Assembly (NCBI RefSeq): GCF_000820085.1
Contig: NZ_CDBN01000098.1
Span: 62,001-126,000, forward strand
Reading direction: 5' to 3'
Length of the DNA stretch: 64,000 bases
Source of the DNA: Aeromonas sanarellii
GTDB lineage: Bacteria > Pseudomonadota > Gammaproteobacteria > Enterobacterales > Aeromonadaceae
In this document: positions 35,985-43,671 of the stretch, piece by piece
Layout: each line of letters begins with the position of its first letter
Numbering within the stretch: the stretch's first letter is position 1
Notes under the pieces: generated by a model
What the model was told of the DNA's origin: nothing
The model's database searches: none
What the model saw: the letters and a program-made list of their open reading frames with translations, nothing else
Program-made: the position numbers and the translations under genes

Positions 35985-36051
35985 GAGCGCCCGCTCCAGA
36001 CCAGTTCAAACCACTGGTCGCGATGAAAAAATCAGCGGGGCTCTTTTTTTT
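35985..36051 (+). terminator. Branched leader terminator before brnQ (attenuator or small RNA)
   Basis: The outer stem GAGCGCCCGCT (35985-35995) / AGCGGGGCTC (36034-36043), with one bulge, is followed by eight T. It encloses a perfect inner stem GACCAGT (35999-36005) / ACTGGTC (36013-36019). The whole would be a transcript of about 70 nt from the promoter at 35946. It could simply terminate trmN6, serve as an attenuator for brnQ 77 bp further on, or form a discrete small RNA. An ATG at 36023 opens 26 codons through the terminator but has no ribosome-binding site. Confidence 0.7.
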
Positions 36052-36084
36052 ACCCCTGAACAACGCCGGTCACCGACCAATAAA

Positions 36085-36106
36085 AAACTATAACAAGCAA
36101 TAGTTT
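36085..36106 (+). other. AT-rich inverted repeat upstream of brnQ
   Basis: AAACTAT/ATAGTTT with an 8-base spacer lies 22 bp before the brnQ start and just upstream of its ribosome-binding site. It may be an operator or an RNA hairpin. Confidence 0.4.
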
Positions 36107-36127
36107 ACAAGACAGACGAGGTTGAAC

Positions 36128-37435
36128 TTGACGAAATCACTCACATTGTCCGACGTACTCGGATTGGGCTTCATGACCTTCGCCTTCTATCTGGGCGCAG
36201 GCAACATCATCTTCCCGCCCCTGGCCGGCTTCATGGCGGGCGAGCACCTCTCCCTGGCCATGCTGGGCTTCCTGGTCACCGCCGTGGGTCTGCCCCTGAT
36301 CACCATCATCGCCGTCGCCAAGGCGGGCAACGGCTGGGCCGGCATGACCAAGCTGCTGCCGGCTGGCGTGGCCACCGCCCTGGCCGTCGCCATCTACATC
36401 ATCATCGGCCCGGCCTTCGCCGCTCCCCGTACCGGCCTGGTAGCCTACGAGATGGGCCTCAAGCCCTTTATCGGTGATATGGGCCAGGCCGGGCTGATCG
36501 CCTACACTGTCGTCTTCTTTGGCATCTCCATCCTGGTCTCCATGAATCAGGGCAAGCTGATGGACGCCATCGGCAAGTACCTGACCCCGGTGCTGATGCT
36601 GCTGCTGCTGACCCTGGCCGTCGGTGTTTTCATCGCGCCCCAGGGCACCATGCCTGCCGCTTCCGGTGACTACCAGAACACCCCCTTCGTGAAAGGGATC
36701 CTGGAGGGCTACAACACCATGGACACCCTGGCGTCCCTGATGTTTGGCGCCCTGATCGTCGATCTGCTGCGCCAGAAGGGCATCAACGACTACCAGAGCC
36801 AGTTCAAGTACCTGGCCATCGCGGGCATCATCTCCGCCATCGGCCTGTCCGTGGTCTATGTCTCCCTGTTCCAGCTCGGCAACACCGCGGCCGGCGTCGC
36901 TACCGACGTCAGCAACGGCGGCGCCATCGTCAACGCCTATGTGCTGAGCCTGTTCGGCCAGCCGGGTCAGTTCATCCTGGCGGCCATCATCACCCTGGCC
37001 TGCTTCACCACCGCAGTGGGTCTGATCTCCGCCTGCTCCGACTTCTTCCACAACCTCACCGGCATGAGCTACAAGAAGCTGGTGGTGCTGCTGGGCGTCA
37101 TCTGCGCCGTGGTAGCCAACGTGGGTCTGAGCCAGCTCATCAGCCTCTCCATCCCTGTGCTGGTCGCCATCTACCCGGTGGCCGTGGCGCTGGTGCTGGT
37201 CACCTTCCTAAAGGGTTACTTCGGTCGCCCCCGCCTAGTGTTCCGCTCCGTGCTGCTGGTCGCCTTCCTGTTCGGCTGCCTGGACGGCCTGGGCGCCGCC
37301 GGCATGAAGATGGATGCGTTCGCCTTCCTGCCGCTGTTTGACAAGGGCCTGGCCTGGTTGCTGCCGACCCTGCTGGCCTGTGGCCTGGGTGTCATGGTGC
37401 GTGGTGCCGACAAGCTGGCTGCCGAAGCCGCCTGA
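36128..37435 (+). CDS. brnQ: Branched-chain amino acid:cation symporter BrnQ
   Basis: A 435-residue LIVCS-family inner-membrane importer of leucine, isoleucine and valine, with 12 hydrophobic helices and the N-terminal signature LGFMTFAFYLGAGNIIFPPL. I chose TTG 36128 (MTKSLTLSDVLGLGFMTF): GAGG at 36118-36121 is six bases upstream, whereas the frame's first TTG (36122) directly abuts it. A promoter and branched terminator precede it, hinting at leader control. Confidence 0.93.
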   Translation: MTKSLTLSDVLGLGFMTFAFYLGAGNIIFPPLAGFMAGEHLSLAMLGFLVTAVGLPLITIIAVAKAGNGWAGMTKLLPAGVATALAVAIYIIIGPAFAAPRTGLVAYEMGLKPFIGDMGQAGLIAYTVVFFGISILVSMNQGKLMDAIGKYLTPVLMLLLLTLAVGVFIAPQGTMPAASGDYQNTPFVKGILEGYNTMDTLASLMFGALIVDLLRQKGINDYQSQFKYLAIAGIISAIGLSVVYVSLFQLGNTAAGVATDVSNGGAIVNAYVLSLFGQPGQFILAAIITLACFTTAVGLISACSDFFHNLTGMSYKKLVVLLGVICAVVANVGLSQLISLSIPVLVAIYPVAVALVLVTFLKGYFGRPRLVFRSVLLVAFLFGCLDGLGAAGMKMDAFAFLPLFDKGLAWLLPTLLACGLGVMVRGADKLAAEAA

Positions 37436-37464
37436 CCGTCACCCCGGCGCCATCGCTAGATAAA

Positions 37465-37492
37465 AAAGAGGCCAGCATCTGCTGGCCTCTTT
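37465..37492. terminator. Bidirectional terminator after brnQ
   Basis: The stem AAAGAGGCCAGCA/TGCTGGCCTCTTT with a TC loop separates brnQ from the convergent zur operon. Confidence 0.88.
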
Positions 37493-37526
37493 CATTGGTG
37501 TTGGTGGGTGCGAAATGGTCACTCGC

Positions 37527-37754
37527 TCAGAGCACGGGAGCAGGCTTGGGCTTGCCTGCCAGGCCGTACCAGTGATGTTCGAGCCGACCTGCGTGCCAGC
37601 GCAGGGTGCCCCAGGGCTGTTCGGCCTGCCAGCGCGGGAAACTGATCTGCACGCTGTTGTCCTCGTACTTGTAGAGGGAGGTGCGGATCTCGATATCCGA
37701 CAGGATGAGCAGCACAACCCCTCCGATGACACTCCATTTCAGCATCTTCCACAT
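37527..37754 (-). CDS. Small single-pass membrane protein, 75 aa, unknown function
   Basis: Not recognised. It has one N-terminal hydrophobic helix (MLKWSVIGGVVLLILS) followed by a charged, Trp-rich soluble part (SFPRWQAEQPWGTLRWHAG; EHHWYGLAGKPKP). It could be a signal anchor facing the periplasm. It begins five bases after the cheX-like stop, so it belongs to zur-cheX. An overlapping frame (37519-37752) is the shadow. Confidence 0.7.
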   Translation of the reverse strand: MWKMLKWSVIGGVVLLILSDIEIRTSLYKYEDNSVQISFPRWQAEQPWGTLRWHAGRLEHHWYGLAGKPKPAPVL

Positions 37755-37759
37755 GGCGA

Positions 37760-38221
37760 TTACTCGAAGCAGATCTCTATGGTGGCGCGGCCATATTCAG
37801 AATCGAACGGCATCATGATCTTGGCGCCGTCGGCCCTGTGGGTAATGGTGTGATTGGGGCCGGAGACGATGATGGGGGTCGCCATGTCGAACTCATAGCC
37901 CTTCTCTCCCAGCATGCGCTTGGCGCCACCGGTCACCATGTTGGTGATCTCGCCCACCATGTCGGTCACCTCCTCGTTGAGGGTGGCCGGCGCCTCCCCC
38001 AGCATGCGGCGCATGATCTCAAGGGCCAGCCCTTTCTCGAAGCTGATGGAGAGGGAGCCCCGGGTCTGCGGACCCACCATGCCGATGAGGCCGGAGACGT
38101 CTCCCCGTGCCAGCTCGTCCGTCTTGCGCTTGGGAGCGCCAGGTTTGAGCTCCAGCTGCGCCATGGTGGAGAGCACGTTGAGCAGGGAGAGCAGGAACGG
38201 GTTTACAAAATCAGCCTTCAT
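37760..38221 (-). CDS. CheX-like chemotaxis phosphatase-family protein
   Basis: A 153-residue CheC/CheX/FliY-fold protein ([37 protein letters not shown]). The Glu/Asn active-site pattern is in MVGEITNMVTGGAK, which in CheX removes phosphate from CheY. It starts inside the 3' end of zur (11-bp overlap), so it is translationally coupled to a zinc regulator, an unusual partner. There are no other che genes in the window. Confidence 0.85.
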   Translation of the reverse strand: MKADFVNPFLLSLLNVLSTMAQLELKPGAPKRKTDELARGDVSGLIGMVGPQTRGSLSISFEKGLALEIMRRMLGEAPATLNEEVTDMVGEITNMVTGGAKRMLGEKGYEFDMATPIIVSGPNHTITHRADGAKIMMPFDSEYGRATIEICFE

Positions 38222-38675
38222 CTTGACTTCCTAGGATGGCAGAGCAATTAGCGCATTGGCCATGAGCTTCTATGGTCTTGTTGGTAATAGTAAAACCATG
38301 CTGGCGAGCCTGCTCGGAAAAGGCGCCGTCGATGGCCGGATCGTGCAGCTCCACCACCTCCTTGCAGCGGTCGCAGATCAACAATTGCATCGGATGGGCA
38401 TGGTCGAAATGGCAGCAGAAGATGAAGGCGTTGAGCGACTCCACCTTGTGGGCAAACCCCTGCTCGAGCAGGAAGTCGAGCGCCCGGTAGACGGTGGGGG
38501 GCTTGGCATGGGCCTCGGTCCGCTGCAACTGGGCCAGCAGATCGTAGGCGCTGATGGCATTGCCATGAGCGGCAAGCAGCCGGAACACCTGGCGCCGGGT
38601 GGGGGTGAAGCGGATCCCGCGCTGCTCGCAGAGGCGCTCCGCTCGTTGTAGAAGTTGGTCTTGATTCATGATCAC
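38211..38675 (-). CDS. zur: Zinc uptake regulator Zur (Fur family)
   Basis: A 154-residue Fur-family repressor: N-terminal winged helix ([36 protein letters not shown]) and C-terminal metal/dimer domain with HFDHAHP, CDRC and CANC zinc sites. The text [23 protein letters not shown] (first part quoted above) matches E. coli Zur closely and distinguishes it from Fur. GTG 38675 has AGGG seven bases upstream; ATG 38669 is the alternative. It heads the zur-cheX-small membrane protein operon and is divergent from dusA. Confidence 0.92.
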   Translation of the reverse strand: MIMNQDQLLQRAERLCEQRGIRFTPTRRQVFRLLAAHGNAISAYDLLAQLQRTEAHAKPPTVYRALDFLLEQGFAHKVESLNAFIFCCHFDHAHPMQLLICDRCKEVVELHDPAIDGAFSEQARQHGFTITNKTIEAHGQCANCSAILGSQDEG

Positions 38676-38805
38676 GCAGATACCCTGTCAATTAGCCGGA
38701 TACTATCACAGGGCCTTCCCGGCGCGGCGACAAAATTCATTTTCGGAGCCTGTCTCACGTTGTGGTAGAATCCGCCCCCTTGTTTGGCCAACCCGGATGA
38801 TTTTT

Positions 38806-39792
38806 ATGCAGGCGCAGCGCTTTTCCATCGCCCCCATGCTGGACTGGACCGATCGGCATTGCCGATACTTCCACCGTCTGATGACCCGCCAGACCCTGCT
38901 CTATACCGAGATGGTGACCACGGGCGCCATCATCCATGGCAAGGGGGACTATCTGGGCTACAGCGAGCAGGAACACCCCCTCGCCCTGCAGCTGGGAGGC
39001 AGCAACCCGGCGGATCTGGCCCGCTGTGCCAAACTGGCCGAGGAGCGCGGCTATGACGAGATCAACCTCAACGTGGGCTGCCCGTCGGATCGTGTCCAGA
39101 ACGGCCGCTTCGGTGCCTGCCTGATGGGCGAGCCCGCCCTGGTGGCCGACTGTGTCAAGGCGATGCGCGACGTGGTCAAGATCCCGGTAACCGTGAAGAC
39201 CCGCATCGGCATCGACGAGCAGGACTCCTACGAGTTTTTGCAGACCTTCATCGAGCAGGTGCGCGACGCCGGCTGCGACACCTTCATCGTCCACGCCCGC
39301 AAGGCCTGGCTGAGCGGCCTGAGCCCGAAAGAGAACCGCGAGATCCCGCCGCTGGACTACCCCCGCGTCTACCGGGTCAAGCAGGATTATCCGGATCTGA
39401 CCATCGCCATCAACGGCGGGGTCACCAGCCTGGAGCAGTCCCTCGAACACCTGCAACACCTCGACGGTGTCATGATGGGGCGCGAGGCCTACCAGAACCC
39501 CTACCTCCTGGCCGAGGTCGACAACCGGATCTTCGGCCTGGCGGGCGAGGTGCCGAGCCGCCACGAGGTGGTGCGGATGATGCTGCCCTACATCGAACAG
39601 GAACTGGCCAAGGGCAACTACCTCTCCCACATGACCCGCCACATGCTGGGTCTGTTCCAGAACATGCAGGGCGCCCGCGCCTGGCGTCGTCACCTGAGCG
39701 AGAATGCCTGCAAGCCGGGCGCCGGCATCCAGGTGGTGCTGGACGCCATGGCCAAGGTGCCGGAATTCGCCAGCGCCGAGTCGGTGGAGTAA
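38806..39792 (+). CDS. dusA: tRNA-dihydrouridine synthase A
   Basis: A 328-residue FMN enzyme reducing uridines 20/20a in the tRNA D-loop. The barrel carries the catalytic Cys in [20 protein letters not shown], and [14 protein letters not shown] and [15 protein letters not shown] are DusA signatures. Start ATG 38806 is chosen by alignment; ATG 38797 is in frame. The longer frame to 38668 overlaps zur and is rejected. Confidence 0.95.
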   Translation: MQAQRFSIAPMLDWTDRHCRYFHRLMTRQTLLYTEMVTTGAIIHGKGDYLGYSEQEHPLALQLGGSNPADLARCAKLAEERGYDEINLNVGCPSDRVQNGRFGACLMGEPALVADCVKAMRDVVKIPVTVKTRIGIDEQDSYEFLQTFIEQVRDAGCDTFIVHARKAWLSGLSPKENREIPPLDYPRVYRVKQDYPDLTIAINGGVTSLEQSLEHLQHLDGVMMGREAYQNPYLLAEVDNRIFGLAGEVPSRHEVVRMMLPYIEQELAKGNYLSHMTRHMLGLFQNMQGARAWRRHLSENACKPGAGIQVVLDAMAKVPEFASAESVE

Positions 39793-39794
39793 CC

Positions 39795-39944
39795 ATGTAT
39801 CGCTTCACCGGCTCCTGGCTGCACAAGGCCTTGGTGCGCCTCTGCGCCGGCCTGCTCGCCATCCTGGGCATCAAGCTCAGCGCCTTCTATTTCATCGGGC
39901 TGCTGATCGTGCTGGGCCTGCACCGGGATCAGCTGCTGGGCTGA
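39795..39944 (+). CDS. Small membrane protein, 49 aa, downstream of dusA
   Basis: A short frame with GGAG five bases before ATG 39795, in the last codons of dusA, two bases after whose stop it begins. The product (MYRFTGSWLHKALVRLCAGL...) has a basic amphipathic start and two short hydrophobic stretches, then HRDQLLG, and is followed at once by a strong terminator. In E. coli the small membrane gene pspG follows dusA, but this sequence does not resemble PspG. Function unknown. Confidence 0.65.
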   Translation: MYRFTGSWLHKALVRLCAGLLAILGIKLSAFYFIGLLIVLGLHRDQLLG

Positions 39945-39960
39945 CACCCCAGACAGGAAA

Positions 39961-39989
39961 GCCGGCGCTGCGATGCGCCGGCTTTTTTT
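39961..39989 (+). terminator. Terminator after the dusA unit
   Basis: The stem GCCGGCGC/GCGCCGGC with loop TGCGAT is followed by seven T. Confidence 0.93.
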
Positions 39990-40018
39990 GTTTCCTTGAC
40001 GGGAATGGGGGGGCCGAT

Positions 40019-40444
40019 TCACTCCTCCGGCGCCACGAACTGCAGCTCGGGGGGGGACGAGGTCAGCACGTCGGCGCAGTAATCCCAGGTCGAGATGCGG
40101 TAATGCTGCAAGTCCTCGTCCAGATGCAGACCATCGGACTCCTGATGGAACCAGCTGGCGAAGCGGGACGGGATGATCAGCTGGATCTGCTCCTCGATGA
40201 CGTGGCTGTCGCGCCCTTCCGCCAGATCGCAGTCTTCCATCACCCGCACCGCGAAGATGTGGCGGAAATTGACCCGGCAGAGGGGCTGCGGCGGCAGGTC
40301 TATGCTGCGGGCACGGCCCAGCATGATGGTCAGGGTGTCGCTCCAGATGTCCTGATGCAGCTCGGCCACCACCAGGCCGGGGGGGAGTTGACGAGAGGGG
40401 GCCCAGGGTACGGCCACCTGCCGAATGGCATTCTTCTGTTCCAT
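40019..40444 (-). CDS. Hypothetical protein, 141 aa
   Basis: Not recognised. A soluble, slightly acidic protein (MEQKNAIRQVAVPWAPSRQL; QDIWSDTLTIMLGRA; FASWFHQESDGLHLDEDLQ) without signal peptide or membrane segment. GAGG lies five bases before ATG 40444, so the frame's earlier ATGs are rejected. It is in the same direction as hup but separated from it by hup's terminator. Confidence 0.75.
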   Translation of the reverse strand: MEQKNAIRQVAVPWAPSRQLPPGLVVAELHQDIWSDTLTIMLGRARSIDLPPQPLCRVNFRHIFAVRVMEDCDLAEGRDSHVIEEQIQLIIPSRFASWFHQESDGLHLDEDLQHYRISTWDYCADVLTSSPPELQFVAPEE

Positions 40445-40516
40445 ATCCACCTCACTACAGCGCATGCCATATCCTGAGTGTATCTGAAACAAATTCTAAC
40501 GAAGATGGCAAGAAAA

Positions 40517-40536
40517 AACCCGGCATGAGCCGGGTT
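40517..40536 (-). terminator. Terminator after hup
   Basis: On the minus strand the stem AACCCGGC/GCCGGGTT with loop TCAT is followed by TTTT. Confidence 0.9.
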
Positions 40537-40557
40537 TCATTTGATTACTTTACGCGA

Positions 40558-40830
40558 TTACTTGACGGCGTCTTTCAGCGCCTTGCCTGCCACAAAGGAC
40601 GGCACATTGGCGGCTGCAATCTGGATCTCTTTGCCAGTCTGCGGGTTGCGACCGGTGCGGCCCGCGCGATGGTTGACCTTGAAGGTACCAAAACCCACCA
40701 ACTGAACGGCATCGCCCTCTTTCAGGCTCTGGGTAATACCATTGATGATCTCTTCCAGAGCGACTTTGGCCTGAGCTTTGCTCAGGTCTGCTTTGGCGGC
40801 AATTGCATCGACAAGTTGAGCTTTGTTCAT
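40558..40830 (-). CDS. DNA-binding protein HU
   Basis: A 90-residue histone-like protein ([23 protein letters not shown]-arm region [32 protein letters not shown]). It bends and compacts DNA as a dimer. It looks closest to HU-alpha (HupA), but alpha and beta cannot be separated safely. ATG 40830 has AAAGGA upstream; the earlier ATG of the frame is rejected. Confidence 0.95.
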   Translation of the reverse strand: MNKAQLVDAIAAKADLSKAQAKVALEEIINGITQSLKEGDAVQLVGFGTFKVNHRAGRTGRNPQTGKEIQIAAANVPSFVAGKALKDAVK

Positions 40831-41168
40831 AACATTTCCTTTATGATCGGGCATTTAGCACCGGGCCACTCTATTCAAAAAAAAACACTCAGGCAAAGGC
40901 TTTATCAGCCGGATTGGCTTGAATGCTGGGGTTTTCATCAAGATCTGCGGAAATAGTCACATATCTCGCCCCTTTGTCACCCAGATGGGCGACACGGCGC
41001 GCGAAACCGGCGGAGACTTGTATGCAGCCCCCAGCCTGATGTAACAATATCCCTACACTCCTATTGACGGTCAACAGGATTTTCCCTAGTTATAGGAGTG
41101 TCGTCAGTCGATGAGAATGACCGGAGGTGTGCGACCAGAGTGCCGCATGCCATGCCCATGGAGGGACT
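40831..41168. other. hup-rsd intergenic region with two promoters
   Basis: For hup (minus): -35 TTGCCT (40896-40891), 17-bp spacer containing a T9 tract and -10 TAGAGT (40873-40868). For rsd (plus): TTGACG at 41064-41069 with a weak TAGTTA 17 bp on. A 9-bp inverted repeat, CACTCCTAT (41055-41063) / ATAGGAGTG (41092-41100), brackets that rsd promoter. No protein or RNA gene is seen in the rest. Confidence 0.6.
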
Positions 41169-41651
41169 ATGTTAACTGAACTGGAAAACACCAAGCGCGC
41201 ACTGGCAGGAAAGCACAGAGCGATAGACGACTGGCTCGATGCCAGACAGGCGTTGCTGGTCGAGTACATGCGACTGGCCGGGCTCATGCCCACCAAGTCC
41301 AAGCAGCGATCCCTTCCCGGTCACATCGAGCTGCAACGCTTCTGCGAACAGCTGGTCGACTACGTCAGCGCCGGCCACTTCGAGATCTACAACCACGTGG
41401 TCACCGCCTTCGAGCAGGCCAGCGGCGACAAGCTGGAGCTGGCCAAACGCATCTACCCCCACATCCGGGCCTGTACCGAGTTCGCGCTGGAGTTCAACGA
41501 CAAGTACAGCAATGCCGACGAGGCACAGCTGTTGCAACTCGACGAGGATCTGAACCAGCTGGGCCCCGTGCTGGAAGACAGGTTCAAGCAGGAAGACCGC
41601 CTGGTCAAGGCGCTGCAGGTGGTGGAATCCCTCAGCCATCAGCGGGTCTGA
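41169..41651 (+). CDS. rsd: Regulator of sigma D, Rsd
   Basis: A 160-residue anti-sigma-70 factor of the Rsd/AlgQ family (MLTELENTKRALAGKHRAID; FCEQLVDYVSAGHFEIYNHV; IYPHIRACTEFALEFNDKY). It sequesters sigma-70 in stationary phase. GGAGGGAC precedes ATG 41169; the longer frame from 41127 is rejected. Confidence 0.93.
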   Translation: MLTELENTKRALAGKHRAIDDWLDARQALLVEYMRLAGLMPTKSKQRSLPGHIELQRFCEQLVDYVSAGHFEIYNHVVTAFEQASGDKLELAKRIYPHIRACTEFALEFNDKYSNADEAQLLQLDEDLNQLGPVLEDRFKQEDRLVKALQVVESLSHQRV

Positions 41652-41753
41652 TATCCAATACCGGAGCCAGTTCAACATCCTGATGCGCCAGCTACATTAC
41701 ACTCTGGAACATGAACGATGAGCACTGTGCTCGCACGCAGACCGGAGACGACC

Positions 41754-42143
41754 ATGGCCGAGCGCCGCCACTTCACACGCATTTTCTATTTGACCGCCGC
41801 CAGGCTCACCCAGGGTGAACACCAGTGGCGCACCCAGCTGGTCGATGTCTCCCTGCAGGGAGCCCTGCTGCTCAGGCCCGAGGACTGGGTCGCCAGCGAC
41901 GACAAGGAGTTCGAGATCTGCTTCGTGCTGGGGGGCAGCGACATCGAGATCAAGATGCAGGTCGAGCTGACCCACGAGGCCAGCAAGAAGCTGGGCTTCT
42001 ATTGCCACCACATCGACATCGACAGCGCCACCCACCTCAAGCGGATGATCGAGCTGAACATCGGGGAAGAGCAGCTGCTCCATCGCGAGCTCGAGCAGTT
42101 GCTGCAAGAACACAGGGAGCACGTCCCGCCGACGACGCCCTGA
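41754..42143 (+). CDS. PilZ-domain c-di-GMP receptor
   Basis: A 129-residue single PilZ domain: R5xxxR9 (RRHFTR) and D31-x-S-x-x-G36 (DVSLQG), the two c-di-GMP-binding signatures at correct spacing, then a beta barrel and a C-terminal Glu-rich helix (LGEEQLLHRELEQLLQEH-like). I chose ATG 41754 because GGAG lies seven bases upstream; ATG 41718 adds 12 residues and is possible. It may act on flagella or pili; neither partner is adjacent. Confidence 0.88.
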   Translation: MAERRHFTRIFYLTAARLTQGEHQWRTQLVDVSLQGALLLRPEDWVASDDKEFEICFVLGGSDIEIKMQVELTHEASKKLGFYCHHIDIDSATHLKRMIELNIGEEQLLHRELEQLLQEHREHVPPTTP

Positions 42144-42160
42144 GAGGCGCGGATACACAG

Positions 42161-42184
42161 AGGAGCGCCGAGGCGCTCCTTTTC
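42161..42184 (+). terminator. Terminator after the small PilZ gene
   Basis: The stem AGGAGCGCC/GGCGCTCCT with loop GA is followed by TTTT; it also faces radA. Confidence 0.85.
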
Positions 42185-42206
42185 ATTGTCTGTCGACCGC
42201 CATCGG

Positions 42207-43571
42207 CTACAGGGCCTCGAGGGCATCGGAGAGTTTCTTCACCGGCACCACCTCCATCCCCTCAATGGGGTGTTTGGGGGCATTGGCGTGGGGCACGATG
42301 GCGCGGCGGAAACCGTGCTTGGCCGCCTCCTGCAGCCGCTCCTGGCCGGAGGGCACGGGCCTTATCTCGCCGGAGAGCCCCACCTCGCCGAACACCACCA
42401 GATCCTTGGGCAGGGCCTGATCCCTGAAGCTGGAGACCATGGCCAGCAGCAGCGCCAGATCCGCGCTGGTCTCCTCCACCTTGACGCCACCGACCACGTT
42501 GATGAAGACGTCCTGATCCGCCATCTGCAGCCCCCCGTGACGGTGCAGCACCGCCAGCAACATGGCGAGGCGGTTGTGATCCATACCCACCGCCACCCGG
42601 CGCGGGTTGGAGAGCTGGGAGTAGTCCACCAGCGCCTGCAGTTCCACCAAGAGCGGGCGGGTGCCCTCCCAGATCACCATGACGATGGAGCCGGGGGCCT
42701 GCTCCTCCCCCCGGCTGAGGAAGATGGCGGAGGGGTTGCTCACCTCCTTCATCCCCTGCCCCGTCATGGCGAACACGCCGAGCTCGTTGACCGCCCCGAA
42801 GCGGTTCTTGTGGGAGCGCAGGGTACGGAACCGGGAGTCATGACCCCCGTCCAGCAGCACGGAGCAGTCGATGCAGTGCTCCAGCACCTTGGGGCCGGCC
42901 AGGGTGCCATCCTTGGTGACGTGGCCCACCATGAAGATGGCCACGTGGTTCTGCTTGGCGTAGCGGGTGAGCAGGGCCGCGGACTCGCGCACCTGGGAGA
43001 CGGAGCCCGGCGCGGACTGCACGTCCGCCACGTGCATCACCTGGATGGAGTCGATGACCATGATCTGCGGCTGCTCCTGCTGGGCGATGAGGCAGATCTG
43101 CTCGACGCTGGTCTCGGACAGCATGCGCAGCCGATCGGTGGGCAGGCCCAGCCGGCCGGCCCGCATCGCCACCTGCTGCAGGGACTCCTCCCCGGTCACG
43201 TAGAGGGTCTTCATCCGCTGCGCCAGGCCACACATGGTCTGCAGCAGCAGGGTCGACTTGCCCGCCCCCGGATTGCCGCCGATGAGGATGGCCGAGCCGG
43301 GCACCACGCCGCCGCCGAGCACCCGGTCCAGCTCCTTGAAGCCGGAGCTGAAACGGGGGATCTCGGTGGTGGCGATCTCCGCCAGGGTCTGCACCTGGCT
43401 GCCGACGGCACCGGCATAACCTGTGTAGCGGGCGCTCTTGCCGGGCGTCGCGACCCCCAACCTCACCTCGGTGATGGTGTTCCACTCCTTGCACTCGCTG
43501 CACTGACCTTGCCAGCGGGTGAAGTCGGCTCCACATTCGGAACAAACATAGGCGGTTTTGTTTTTGGCCAT
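42207..43571 (-). CDS. radA: DNA repair protein RadA
   Basis: A 454-residue branch-migration ATPase acting with RecA. N-terminal zinc finger (CSECGADFTRWQGQCSEC), Walker A GGNPGAGKST, Walker B IMVIDSIQVM, RadA-specific KNRFG and a C-terminal Lon-protease-like domain (GGVKVEETSADLALLLAMVS). It is the same length class as E. coli RadA (460). It belongs to the conserved radA-serB neighbourhood, here split by the tandem-PilZ and hydrolase genes. Confidence 0.96.
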   Translation of the reverse strand: MAKNKTAYVCSECGADFTRWQGQCSECKEWNTITEVRLGVATPGKSARYTGYAGAVGSQVQTLAEIATTEIPRFSSGFKELDRVLGGGVVPGSAILIGGNPGAGKSTLLLQTMCGLAQRMKTLYVTGEESLQQVAMRAGRLGLPTDRLRMLSETSVEQICLIAQQEQPQIMVIDSIQVMHVADVQSAPGSVSQVRESAALLTRYAKQNHVAIFMVGHVTKDGTLAGPKVLEHCIDCSVLLDGGHDSRFRTLRSHKNRFGAVNELGVFAMTGQGMKEVSNPSAIFLSRGEEQAPGSIVMVIWEGTRPLLVELQALVDYSQLSNPRRVAVGMDHNRLAMLLAVLHRHGGLQMADQDVFINVVGGVKVEETSADLALLLAMVSSFRDQALPKDLVVFGEVGLSGEIRPVPSGQERLQEAAKHGFRRAIVPHANAPKHPIEGMEVVPVKKLSDALEAL

Positions 43572-43671
43572 GGATAACTCGGGGACAGGATGAATTCCTG
43601 CTTGATATACTGGTTTGCGACCGACAGATCAAACCCAGAATCGGAAAAGTGACTTTCCGCGGCAGGAATAC

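Noticed and set aside
36023..36103. 26-codon leader-peptide-like frame (MKKSAGLFFLPL) in the brnQ leader
   Set aside because: No ribosome-binding site and no run of regulatory Leu, Ile or Val codons; it runs through the terminator, so a leader peptide is not supported.
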